From: Robiginitomaculum sp.
GTDB lineage: Bacteria; Pseudomonadota; Alphaproteobacteria; Caulobacterales; Maricaulaceae
Length of the DNA stretch: 64,000 nucleotides
Reading direction: 5' to 3'
NCBI GenBank assembly: GCA_002733495.1
Contig: NVVV01000002.1
Location: 60,861 to 124,860 of the forward strand
In this document: positions 9,255 through 17,101 of the stretch, piece by piece
How positions within the stretch are numbered: the first letter of the stretch is position 1
How the letters are laid out: the number at the start of each line of letters is the position of its first letter
Translations under genes and position numbers: made by a program
Notes under the pieces: model-generated
Database searches by the model: none
What the model was told of the DNA's origin: nothing
The model's input: only the letters and a program-made list of their open reading frames with translations

Positions 9255-9842
9255 TTAATGTGCGTGCTGCTCGCTCTGCGCATCTGCCTTGGCTGGAGTA
9301 TCATGTTTGGTCTTGTGCATTTTGTTGTGCATCATTTTGTGGCAAGTCTTTTGCTGATCACTCATGCCGTCTCCAGATTTCATTTTTTCTTTCATGGCCG
9401 CCATGTCCATGTCGCCGGACTTCATTTTTTCATGCATTTTGGCCATCATGGCTTTGCACTCTTGTGGCATGGCTTTCATCTTGTCTGAATGCTCAGGCAT
9501 CATGGCTTTGTGTTTGTTATGAGAGCCAGTGTTTGCCTTGTGCATTTTGTTGTGCATCATTTTGTGGCAAGTCTTTTGCTGGTCACTCATGCCGTCTCCA
9601 GATTTCATTTTTTCCTTCATGGCCGCCATGTCCATGTCGCCGGACTTCATTTTTTCATGCATTTTGGCCATCATGGCTTTGCATTTTTGCGCCATGTCAT
9701 TGTTATGTCCGCTTTGCGGCATGGTTTTGGTCTGGGTGTCTGCCGGGGCGGAAGCCGTGGGCTTTACCTGAGATGTGGCACAGGCGCTTAAGGCAAGAAT
9801 ACCTGCACCTAAAACGGCATTGCGCATAATTATGGTGATCAT
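9255..9842 (-). CDS. Met/His/Cys-rich duplicated lipoprotein
   Basis: A 195-residue putative lipoprotein with a lipobox (LSAC, Cys at about 20). Its body consists mainly of two near-identical 49-residue units containing CKAMMAKMHEKMKSGDMDM and a later CHKMMHNKMHK. Methionine, histidine and single cysteines recur at short intervals, as in proteins that bind soft metals such as Cu(I)/Ag(I). The start at 9842 follows AGGAGC. It lies just upstream of the copper ATPase on the same strand (129 bp gap). Periplasmic copper binding is inferred; it was not matched to a named family. Confidence 0.75.
   Translation of the reverse strand: MITIIMRNAVLGAGILALSACATSQVKPTASAPADTQTKTMPQSGHNNDMAQKCKAMMAKMHEKMKSGDMDMAAMKEKMKSGDGMSDQQKTCHKMMHNKMHKANTGSHNKHKAMMPEHSDKMKAMPQECKAMMAKMHEKMKSGDMDMAAMKEKMKSGDGMSDQQKTCHKMMHNKMHKTKHDTPAKADAQSEQHAH
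9312..9683. repeat. 147-bp direct repeat pair inside the lipoprotein gene
   Basis: Copies at about 9312-9458 and 9537-9683 are offset by exactly 225 bp and differ at only a few bases, mostly silent (for example TGATCACT versus TGGTCACT). Near identity at the DNA level points to a recent internal duplication that doubled the putative metal-binding unit. Confidence 0.85.
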
Positions 9843-9913
9843 ATAATGCTCCTATATTTTTACTACGTTCCAAGGATAAATATCCCTCAAAAAAAATCAA
9901 GAGCATAAAAAAA

Positions 9914-9944
9914 CTCGCGGTGGAACACTTAATTCCACCGCGAG
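9914..9944 (-). terminator. Rho-independent terminator of the Asp-rich protein gene
   Basis: A perfect 12-bp inverted repeat (CTCGCGGTGGAA ... TTCCACCGCGAG) with a 7-nt loop is followed on the minus strand by a run of seven U. It lies just past the stop of the gene at 9971-12094 and before the lipoprotein gene. Confidence 0.88.
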
Positions 9945-9970
9945 CTTTGGCCGGTTAAACGGGGCAGGCT

Positions 9971-12094
9971 TTACCGGTCGTTACTGCGCACGTGACCTTT
10001 AGGGAAGAGGTCTAATACCATGCCACGATTACTATCAGCGGTCATCGCCATGCCCTGGATCGGGTTAACAGTGGAGCTACGGTTATCATCTTCAACCCGC
10101 AGCGTAGCTTGGCCGCTATAGCTGCCAGCAGAGGCACAGTTTTGCAGTGAAACTGTCACTGAGTAGAGGTTTGCACTGGCGCCGGAAGAGGTAAAGTCAC
10201 CGGAAACATTACATACCTGCGCAGAGCCAGGGAATGCATACGTTCCGCTGAAAGTGCCGGCGCTGGAAACCGTCAAGTCACCAATGTCTGTATTCCCATC
10301 GTAGAAGTCGAAGCTCCCACCAAGGTCGGCAATAACGGTAGAGCGGTCATAATCTCTGGAGAAGGCTGCCCGCAGAGAGCCAGTTCCGATAGAGGCCGTC
10401 GTGGATCCAGTGGAAGGGACATACGTACCCGTCAGAGAGCTTTTTGCATCCCAGTTCCCACCAAGTTGGTAAGCAACGCCGCCAACCGTGTTGGAAAGGT
10501 CAAGAACCTTTGCGTTGGCAGTCCAACCGCCGGAACCATCGGTGCTGATCGTTCCCGCAAACAGCGTAGCCGAGGCAGCCCGGTTTTCTGAATTATTGCC
10601 ATCATCATCATTGTCGTTGTCGCCAGAGCCGTTACCGTCTCCATCGCCATCGTTATCGCCGGAACCGTTCCCGTTATCGCCAGAGCCGTTGCCGTCTCCA
10701 TCGCCATCGTTGTCGCCAGAGCCGTCTCCGTCTCCATCGTTATCGCCGGAACCGTTGCCGTTGTCACCAGAGCCGTTGCCGTCTCCATCGCCATCGTTGT
10801 CGCCAGAGCCGTCTCCGTCTCCATCGTTATCGCCGGAACCGTTGCCGTTGTCACCAGAACCATCCCCATTATCGCCGGAACCATTTCCGTTGTCACCGGA
10901 ACCATTGTCGTCGTTACTGTCATTGCCGTCATTGTTGCTATCACCATTGCCGTTATGGTTGTCTGAGCTGCCATTATCGCCGCTGGCATCACCATTGTTA
11001 TTGTTACCGGCATTATTGTTGTCGCCTTCGCCACCACCATCATGATTGCCATTGCCATCGCTATAGATGATGGCATTCAGGGCACCGGCGGCAGAGATAA
11101 ACAGCAAGCCTTCGTTATAACCGCCATTGGTGCTGTTAAAACGTGCTTCCCAAATCCCTTCGGGTAATGAAGACGTTTGGCCGTCAGAACTAGCAGGCGC
11201 AGGTGCTGTTAACGCCATGCCAGTAGCACCACGGCCTTCGCCGCGCTCATCACTTAGAGGGGCGGATTCTTCGTAAAACCGCAAATATACGCGGGAAAGG
11301 TCTGGAAATTCCGGGATGCCAGCTTCTGGATCCGCATTGGCAAATACCGTATAGGTTTTTAGTGTAGCGCCAACCTTGGTGTGGATAAAGGGGGCTGGAT
11401 CGGACAAGCATGCCCCCGTCGTCGGTTCGGTTTCGCAAACAAACAAGCTGGCCGGAAGGGCAACATTGCCGGTATCTGGCATGGCAATAAGGTCTGCTTC
11501 TTCGGCCTTACCATTCGTGCCTGCACCAATATTCACAGCTGAAATTGCCATGGCCTCTGCGCCACCCGAGGTTAGGATACGGACATAACCATCAACAGAT
11601 CGGGATTGGGCATTCGTCACCACGTCTGGGGAAGGTGTTGCAGAAGCAGAAAAGGAAAGGGCGTTAACGCCATCAACCACGGGGGCTTCTACTTTAGCAC
11701 CTGCATCATCGGAACAGGCATAGGTCAGGCGCAGTGTACCAGCAGGAACTGGCGCACTTGCGGTAAAGGATAAGACAAAAGCCTGGGCAGCGCCGGGCGC
11801 AATATCAACAGGAGTATCTGTAGCAGCCGCTGCTGTCGCATTATCAGCTTCCATTGCCCGATAAGAAATATTAATGGGCTGACCGGCCTTGCGCAGGCTA
11901 ATACTGCATGAGCGGGCAATGCTGTCACCACTATTGATCATGCTGGCAAAAATCGTTACCGGCCTGTTGATTGACGTTGAGCGGCTAGAAGGCAAGACCG
12001 CAGCTTGCAATGCGGGACCAGCAAGTGCCGAAGTAGCTGCACCCATTACGGACAGGGAAGCTGCGCTTAACAGTAAAACTTTGCGTGAAATCAT
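9971..12094 (-). CDS. Secreted Asp/Asn/Gly/Ser-repeat protein, function unknown
   Basis: About 707 residues. The second ATG (12094) is preferred because GGAGAG lies four bases before it. A signal peptide (MISRKVLLLSAASLSVMG..., cut near ALA-GP) leads to an N-terminal beta-rich domain with paired cysteines (about 30-330), then roughly 140 residues built from GDN, DGDGDG, NGSGDN units, then a beta-rich C-terminal domain of about 190 residues. The acidic repeat could bind Ca2+ or act as a flexible spacer. No family was recognised. It is divergent from a FecI-FecR-TonB-receptor set across a 25-bp dyad, so surface-signalling control is possible. Confidence 0.7.
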   Translation of the reverse strand: MISRKVLLLSAASLSVMGAATSALAGPALQAAVLPSSRSTSINRPVTIFASMINSGDSIARSCSISLRKAGQPINISYRAMEADNATAAAATDTPVDIAPGAAQAFVLSFTASAPVPAGTLRLTYACSDDAGAKVEAPVVDGVNALSFSASATPSPDVVTNAQSRSVDGYVRILTSGGAEAMAISAVNIGAGTNGKAEEADLIAMPDTGNVALPASLFVCETEPTTGACLSDPAPFIHTKVGATLKTYTVFANADPEAGIPEFPDLSRVYLRFYEESAPLSDERGEGRGATGMALTAPAPASSDGQTSSLPEGIWEARFNSTNGGYNEGLLFISAAGALNAIIYSDGNGNHDGGGEGDNNNAGNNNNGDASGDNGSSDNHNGNGDSNNDGNDSNDDNGSGDNGNGSGDNGDGSGDNGNGSGDNDGDGDGSGDNDGDGDGNGSGDNGNGSGDNDGDGDGSGDNDGDGDGNGSGDNGNGSGDNDGDGDGNGSGDNDNDDDGNNSENRAASATLFAGTISTDGSGGWTANAKVLDLSNTVGGVAYQLGGNWDAKSSLTGTYVPSTGSTTASIGTGSLRAAFSRDYDRSTVIADLGGSFDFYDGNTDIGDLTVSSAGTFSGTYAFPGSAQVCNVSGDFTSSGASANLYSVTVSLQNCASAGSYSGQATLRVEDDNRSSTVNPIQGMAMTADSNRGMVLDLFPKGHVRSNDR
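10602..10930. repeat. Imperfect tandem coding repeats (period 87 bp plus shorter units)
   Basis: Within the secreted protein gene, 9- to 18-bp units encoding GDN/DGD/NGS recur. A longer 87-bp unit starts at 10711 and again at 10798 almost unchanged. Such arrays tend to change length by slippage or recombination. Confidence 0.8.
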
Positions 12095-12234
12095 AATACT
12101 CTCCATTTATTCGCGTTTCGGCACCAAGCCGTTCAGTGCATTGACGTCATGGTGGGGCAATAACCTCCAGTCTCTGTGAGGTTTCTTGATATAAAGTGAT
12201 TTATGTGGTGTGAGATTAAATCAATAATTCAAGC

Positions 12235-12259
12235 AATTGTCTATAACTTATAGACAATT
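12235..12259. promoter_or_regulatory. 25-bp perfect dyad, candidate operator
   Basis: AATTGTCTATA-act-TATAGACAATT is a perfect 11-bp inverted repeat with a 3-nt centre. It lies midway between the divergent Asp-rich protein gene (start 12094) and the ECF sigma gene (start 12307). It contains an ATAG/CTAT-type core, but no regulator can be assigned from sequence. Confidence 0.55.
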
Positions 12260-12306
12260 ACGATTAGAAACCTGCACGGATTTTAATCCGCTGATAAAGA
12301 TAAGTT

Positions 12307-12882
12307 ATGGCGTATTCCTTCATTGCGAAGGACCTTATAATTGCTCATACTCGCCCAATGTTGAGTGACAATCTCAAAACGACTTATATGGCACAGCGTG
12401 CCAATCTATGCCGGTTTCTGGCTGCCCGTTTGCGTGATGATGCCATAGCAGAGGATTTGGTGCAGGAATTGTGGGTCAAGCTCAGCAAGGCCAACATCAC
12501 CGAAAAAATCGACAATCCGGTCAGTTACCTCTTTACAATGGCAGGTCGTCTGTCTCTGGATCACATTCGCCAGCGTCAACGCCGCGTACGCCGCGATGAA
12601 AAATGGACGGACGAAAGTACAGAAACGGTTGGCGGCTTTGCCACCAGTGCCGAGGATGATGGGGAAACCAGGCTGATCCGGGCGGAACGCATTGCTAAGG
12701 TTCGTGACGCCATCGACACACTGCCTCCCAAGGCCAAAAAGGCATTTCAACTTCACCGCATGCAGGGGATGTCCCACAAGGAAGTGGCGGCGGTGCTTGG
12801 TATTTCCGTTAGCACGGTGGAAAAACATATCATCCGCGCCATGCGTGAATTGACACAAATTTTGCGTGAAGCAGGCCCCTAA
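12307..12882 (+). CDS. FecI-like ECF sigma factor
   Basis: A 191-residue ECF sigma factor (about 174 if the ATG at 12358 is used; neither start has a clear ribosome binding site). Region 2 shows DAIAEDLVQELWVKL and SYLFTMAGRLSLDHIRQ. Region 4 shows LPPKAKKAFQLHRMQGMSHKEVAAVLGISVSTVEKHIIRAM. This fits the iron-starvation FecI group, which is switched on through a FecR-type protein and a TonB-dependent receptor. Both follow directly downstream, so this is a complete cell-surface signalling set. Confidence 0.85.
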   Translation: MAYSFIAKDLIIAHTRPMLSDNLKTTYMAQRANLCRFLAARLRDDAIAEDLVQELWVKLSKANITEKIDNPVSYLFTMAGRLSLDHIRQRQRRVRRDEKWTDESTETVGGFATSAEDDGETRLIRAERIAKVRDAIDTLPPKAKKAFQLHRMQGMSHKEVAAVLGISVSTVEKHIIRAMRELTQILREAGP

Positions 12883-12980
12883 ATATAAGTAGCAAAAAAA
12901 GAATGCATTTTTTTTGAAGAAAAAGTGGAGGTTATTTTTACACGGTGACGTCAACCCTGTGAGGCAATAGAAAAGAGATT

Positions 12981-14042
12981 ATGGAAAACAAGTCGCATAA
13001 CAGCGCCCAGCGCGCACTGGAAGAAAAAGCCCTGCACTGGCATGTGCGGCTGCACGGCGGCGATGCCACCGAAGCAGACTGGCTGGATTTTACCAGTTGG
13101 CTGGAAGCCAAGCCGGCACACAATGACGCTTATGACGTTGTGGCTCTGGCCTGGGATGACGCTGATGACTTGCCCTCTGCTCTCCACATCGAGACGAGCA
13201 ATGAAAACGTACAACAAGGCAATGTAGTTGCCTTCCCCATGGATCGCCTGCGCAAAGCTGTGGCCGCCAAGCCCTGGGCATTTGGTGGCGGCTTTGGGGC
13301 CGCCATTGCCGCGACACTGATGCTGTTGGTCGCCCCTGTCTATATGGCACAAAATGATGCCATGGACCCAACAATTTATGCCACAGCGGTTGGCGAACAG
13401 CGCATAATCACCCTAGCCGATGGTAGTACCGTCACCCTGAATACAGATACGTCTATTTCTGTGATCATGGACAAGACCTCACGGCGCATTGATCTGCAAA
13501 AAGGCGAAGCCTATTTTGATGTCAGTCACGAAAAGGCGCGTTCTTTTACCGTGGCCGCCAATTCTCTGCGCATTACGGACATTGGCACCCGCTTTGACGT
13601 CCGTCTTAATGCAGAAAGCACATTGGTATCTGTCACAGACGGCATTGTTGAAGTTGAACCTATGGCGCAAGCTAATGGCGGTGCGAAAAATAAAAAACCG
13701 GCGGTGCGCCTTATAGAAGGACAACAGGCGATACATTTTTCAAACAGTGCAGAAATTACAGTGCAACCCTTTGATTCAACACAGGTCACAACGTGGAAAC
13801 AGGGCTATCTGGTGTTTAAAAATAATGATCTTGGTCATGTTGTATCGGAACTGAACCGCTATTTCTCGACCCCGCTAAGCTTGGCGCAAACGGACATGGC
13901 TAGCCTGCATTTTTCAGGTATATTGCAAATCACAGATCAGGATCGCGCTTTACGTGATCTAACGGCGCTGTTATCTTTAACGGTCGCCAAAACTGATACA
14001 GGAATAACCTTGCATCAGGATGATAGGGTTCATAGCGAATAA
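12981..14042 (+). CDS. FecR-family sigma regulator
   Basis: A 353-residue inner-membrane regulator. The N-terminal cytoplasmic DUF4880-type domain (ALHWHVRLHGG...WLDFTSWL, about 12-50) contacts the sigma factor. One membrane helix follows at about 102-122 (GAAIAATLMLLVAPVYMA), then the periplasmic FecR domain (about 130-235, with VGEQRIITLADGSTVTLNT) and a C-terminal domain that would touch the receptor (about 280-350). It lies 98 bp after the sigma gene and 24 bp before the receptor gene. Confidence 0.9.
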   Translation: MENKSHNSAQRALEEKALHWHVRLHGGDATEADWLDFTSWLEAKPAHNDAYDVVALAWDDADDLPSALHIETSNENVQQGNVVAFPMDRLRKAVAAKPWAFGGGFGAAIAATLMLLVAPVYMAQNDAMDPTIYATAVGEQRIITLADGSTVTLNTDTSISVIMDKTSRRIDLQKGEAYFDVSHEKARSFTVAANSLRITDIGTRFDVRLNAESTLVSVTDGIVEVEPMAQANGGAKNKKPAVRLIEGQQAIHFSNSAEITVQPFDSTQVTTWKQGYLVFKNNDLGHVVSELNRYFSTPLSLAQTDMASLHFSGILQITDQDRALRDLTALLSLTVAKTDTGITLHQDDRVHSE

Positions 14043-14066
14043 ACGCATTACTGTTATATAACGTCT

Positions 14067-16541
14067 ATGGCTTGTCACTCCCTTTTTAAATCTGTCTGTT
14101 CTTTAACAGCCGCCGCCTTTGTGTGCTTTGCCCCGGCTAGTTACGCACAGGCTTCCAAAACTTATATTATTGATTTACCGCCGCTCAGTCTGGACCGCGC
14201 TCTCACTCGGCTTGCAAGGCAAACGCAAATTTCTGTGAACTTTTCGACATTTGATCTAAAGCGCACCAAACGTCCGGCCATTTTGGGGCTATATACGCTG
14301 GACAACGCCCTGCGGGCTATTCTTGAAAATACAGATTATTCTTTTCAGAAACTTGGGACCGGAGCCTATCGAATTATCCTGGCACCCCCGCCCGTGAAGA
14401 ATTCGTCCAGGCCCACACTGGACTTGCAAAGCACCGTAGCGCCCATCACCAAAGACATTATCATTGTGCATGCCACCAAACGTGCCGGTGTGGCGGCGCG
14501 TCTGCCCATGAGCCTCAGCATTACGGACAGTGCGCAGCTGGAAACCCTGCAGATTACAGATACCAACGCGCTGGCTTTGCATACGGCCGGTATGTCATCA
14601 ACCAATCTTGGCCCCAGCCGTAATAAAATCTTCATTCGCGGTATTTCGGACGGCAGCTTTACTGGGCGACAACAGGCCACAATCGGGGCCTATCTTGATA
14701 ATATCCGCCTCAATTATAATGAGCCGGACCCCTATCTGCAGCTGGATGATGTGGATCATGTTGAAGTGCTACGCGGGCCACAAGGCACTCTTTATGGCGC
14801 AGGGTCGCTCGGCGGGCTTTACCGGGTTATTACCAATAACCCGGACACGGAAAAATATACGGCCAGCATAAACCTTGATACGTCTCTAACCCGCAATGGC
14901 GGTCAAAATGGCCGCATCAGCTCCACCATCAATATGCCTTTGGTCAAGGGCAAGCTGGCCCTGCGTGTCACCGGCTATCTGGATCATGCGGCCGGCTATA
15001 TCGATGATGTGCGGCTTGGCTTGAAAAACGTAAACACCACCAATGTGTTTGGCACGCGTGCCCGTATTTTATGGAATATTGATGATCGCTGGAGTGTTAA
15101 TGCAGGCCTGAATTTTCAGGATGTCATCGCAAGTGACACACAATATTCCCTCGACTCACTTGGCCCCTACAAACGTGCAAACTATGTGCGCGAGCCGCAT
15201 GAAGATGACTATATCAATCCATATAGTGAAATCAGGGGCCGTTTTGGCTGGGGCGAATTTGTATCCTCAACCGCTTTTATCAATCGCTCTATTGGTGATG
15301 AGATCGATGCCTCGCTTGGTGTTCCCGTGCTAACGGCGCTTCCCATAACGCCCAGTACATTTGACCAGGGGCGCAAAATCAACATGATTACCAATGAAAC
15401 CCGGCTGGTGTCGCGCTCTGGTGGCCCCATAGACTGGCTGGTTGGTGGTCTTATTTCTCAGCGCAAAGAGAACTTTTCTTCCACACTGACCATTCCCGGC
15501 TCAGCCTCTGTACTACCCGGCGGGGCCCGCAATGGCGATATTGCCTTTAGTGAAAAGCGTCATGAACGCACCAATGAACTGGCGGCCTTTGGGGAAGTGA
15601 TCTGGCATCTGCCCTTCGAGATTGATCTGACGGGCGGCCTGCGCTGGTTTTATTCAGACGAACAGACGCGGGCTGACATTGGTGGTGCCCTTGGCACCGC
15701 CGCCGTTATGCGTAATGGCAATAGCCGCGATACCGGCTTTACGCCCAAAGCGGTGATTAGCTGGCAAGCCAATGAAAACGTTTTTCTTTATGCACAGCGC
15801 GCACAGGGATTTCGGGTTGGCGGGATCAATCTGAATAGCCCGGACAGTGTTTTTTTTGAAGATGGCAGCGGTGATATTGATGAGGAAAATGACCAAACGT
15901 TTGAACCAGACAAGCTGACCATGTATGAGCTTGGTGGAAAATTCGCCCTCTTTGATGAGCGCGTTCAGTTGCATATTTCGGCCTTTACCTTCAAATGGAA
16001 TGACATCCAGACCGATCAGATTTTACCAAATGGCTTTAGTGTCATTCTGAATGCCGGTTATGCCCGAAGCCAGGGCGTCGATGTAGACATCTTGTTTTCG
16101 CCTTTCGAGGGCCTGACCTTTGATGCCAATTTGTCTTTTAATGACCCGGACTTGGTGATTGTAAACCCATTTCTGGGCTCTCAGGTCAACGACCATTTGC
16201 CCGGTATTGCCACCCTGGCCGGCGGCATACTTGCAGAATACAGTTGGGCCGCAGGGATTGAGCGCCGTTGGGTACTTAGCGCAGATTTTTCCCATAATGG
16301 CCGCTCTCAACTGACCTTTGCGCGCACCGACAACCGCGATGCCCAGGCGACCAACATGCTGAATTTTCGCATGGCGCTGGAAAGCCCGTCACACTGGAAA
16401 ATTGGCGCCTATGTCCGTAATATCCTCAATGAAAAGGCCAATACTTTTGCCTTCGGAAATCCGTTCAGCTTCCGCCAGGAGGTCCACCGCACCCCGCCTG
16501 TGCCCCTGACGGTCGGTATATCCTTCAAGCGACAATTATAA
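14067..16541 (+). CDS. TonB-dependent outer-membrane receptor with signalling domain
   Basis: An 824-residue receptor. After a signal peptide (ending SYAQA, about 27), an STN domain (about 32-107, IDLPPLSLDRALTRLARQT) shows it is a transducer able to pass a signal to FecR. The plug (about 140-240, with GPQGTLYGAGSLGG) and a long beta-barrel ending HRTPPVPLTVGISFKRQL follow. The ligand is not evident: ferric siderophores are usual, other metals or sugars possible. It ends the FecI-FecR-receptor set. Confidence 0.9.
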   Translation: MACHSLFKSVCSLTAAAFVCFAPASYAQASKTYIIDLPPLSLDRALTRLARQTQISVNFSTFDLKRTKRPAILGLYTLDNALRAILENTDYSFQKLGTGAYRIILAPPPVKNSSRPTLDLQSTVAPITKDIIIVHATKRAGVAARLPMSLSITDSAQLETLQITDTNALALHTAGMSSTNLGPSRNKIFIRGISDGSFTGRQQATIGAYLDNIRLNYNEPDPYLQLDDVDHVEVLRGPQGTLYGAGSLGGLYRVITNNPDTEKYTASINLDTSLTRNGGQNGRISSTINMPLVKGKLALRVTGYLDHAAGYIDDVRLGLKNVNTTNVFGTRARILWNIDDRWSVNAGLNFQDVIASDTQYSLDSLGPYKRANYVREPHEDDYINPYSEIRGRFGWGEFVSSTAFINRSIGDEIDASLGVPVLTALPITPSTFDQGRKINMITNETRLVSRSGGPIDWLVGGLISQRKENFSSTLTIPGSASVLPGGARNGDIAFSEKRHERTNELAAFGEVIWHLPFEIDLTGGLRWFYSDEQTRADIGGALGTAAVMRNGNSRDTGFTPKAVISWQANENVFLYAQRAQGFRVGGINLNSPDSVFFEDGSGDIDEENDQTFEPDKLTMYELGGKFALFDERVQLHISAFTFKWNDIQTDQILPNGFSVILNAGYARSQGVDVDILFSPFEGLTFDANLSFNDPDLVIVNPFLGSQVNDHLPGIATLAGGILAEYSWAAGIERRWVLSADFSHNGRSQLTFARTDNRDAQATNMLNFRMALESPSHWKIGAYVRNILNEKANTFAFGNPFSFRQEVHRTPPVPLTVGISFKRQL

Positions 16542-16557
16542 GCCCTGCATTTTTTTC

Positions 16558-16588
16558 TTGAACCTATAGGGACTGTAGGAATTATAGT
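16558..16588 (+). promoter_or_regulatory. MerR-family-type promoter (19-bp spacer) for the czc operon
   Basis: TTGAAC (16558-16563) and TATAGT (16583-16588) are separated by exactly 19 bp, the over-long spacer characteristic of MerR-family activated promoters. The spacer region carries the dyad CCTATAG-GGA-CTGTAGG (6 of 7 positions symmetric), like CadR/PbrR operators. It lies 62 bp before the czcI-like gene. No MerR gene is adjacent; the nearest is the mercury regulator at 28.3 kb. Confidence 0.75.
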
Positions 16589-16650
16589 ACACGTACTTTG
16601 TGCTTTTGCACCGAATCACGTCCCTGTGATCCGGAAATTTTTTTGGTGTC

Positions 16651-16968
16651 ATGCAAATCCTACTCACCCGCATTCTTGTGATCTGCCTGATTGCCATTTC
16701 CCTGCACGGGTTTGTCACGGACGACCACGTCTTTGAGGCTCAGGGTGATGAGGCGCTGGTCATGTTGACCGATGCCACAGACAAATCGAGGGACACCGCT
16801 CCCAACCTTGGCTACCCGTGTGAAACCTGCGAAATAGTGCACCATTATGTGGCCCTGAATACGAACCCGCTGGCTTTGCCTGTCACTTCGCGGGTCAGGG
16901 ACCCATTGCCGTTTCGCCCCCCATCGGGGCACCACGCCAGCGATATTCTGCACCCCCCCACAGCCTAA
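16651..16968 (+). CDS. Small exported protein in the czcI position
   Basis: A 105-residue protein with an N-terminal hydrophobic segment (MQILLTRILVICLIAISLHG), one CETC pair (CETCEIVHH) near residue 56 and a His/Pro-rich tail. It precedes a CzcC-like gene by 133 bp, the place of czcI in Czc-type operons. CzcI-like proteins are small, poorly conserved periplasmic regulators. The Cys/His pattern could bind metal. The call rests mainly on position. Confidence 0.5.
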   Translation: MQILLTRILVICLIAISLHGFVTDDHVFEAQGDEALVMLTDATDKSRDTAPNLGYPCETCEIVHHYVALNTNPLALPVTSRVRDPLPFRPPSGHHASDILHPPTA

Positions 16969-17101
16969 ACGCATACAGGTGCCCCTCTGTGCGCCTGTTT
17001 ATCCATAGGACCAACGCCGGATGCTGACGATCTGTGTCTGCGCGCGGTCTGGTCATGATGACATGCCCCTTTTGAATGGCATTCCCAGATGAGTAATCAA
17101 A

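Noticed and set aside
9260-9829. Plus-strand ORFs of 189, 103 and 100 residues rich in His/Phe/Cys
   Set aside because: They are antisense shadows of the duplicated Met/His-rich lipoprotein gene and repeat only because that gene repeats.
10432-11076. Ser/Pro-rich plus-strand ORF and Thr/Met-rich minus-strand ORF, and an array that looks CRISPR-like
   Set aside because: The repeats are in-frame coding units of the Asp-rich protein without unique spacers; the other frames stay open only through the low-complexity sequence.
13090-13374. Minus-strand ORFs over fecR
   Set aside because: FecR in the plus frame has all domains and fits the sigma-receptor gene order.
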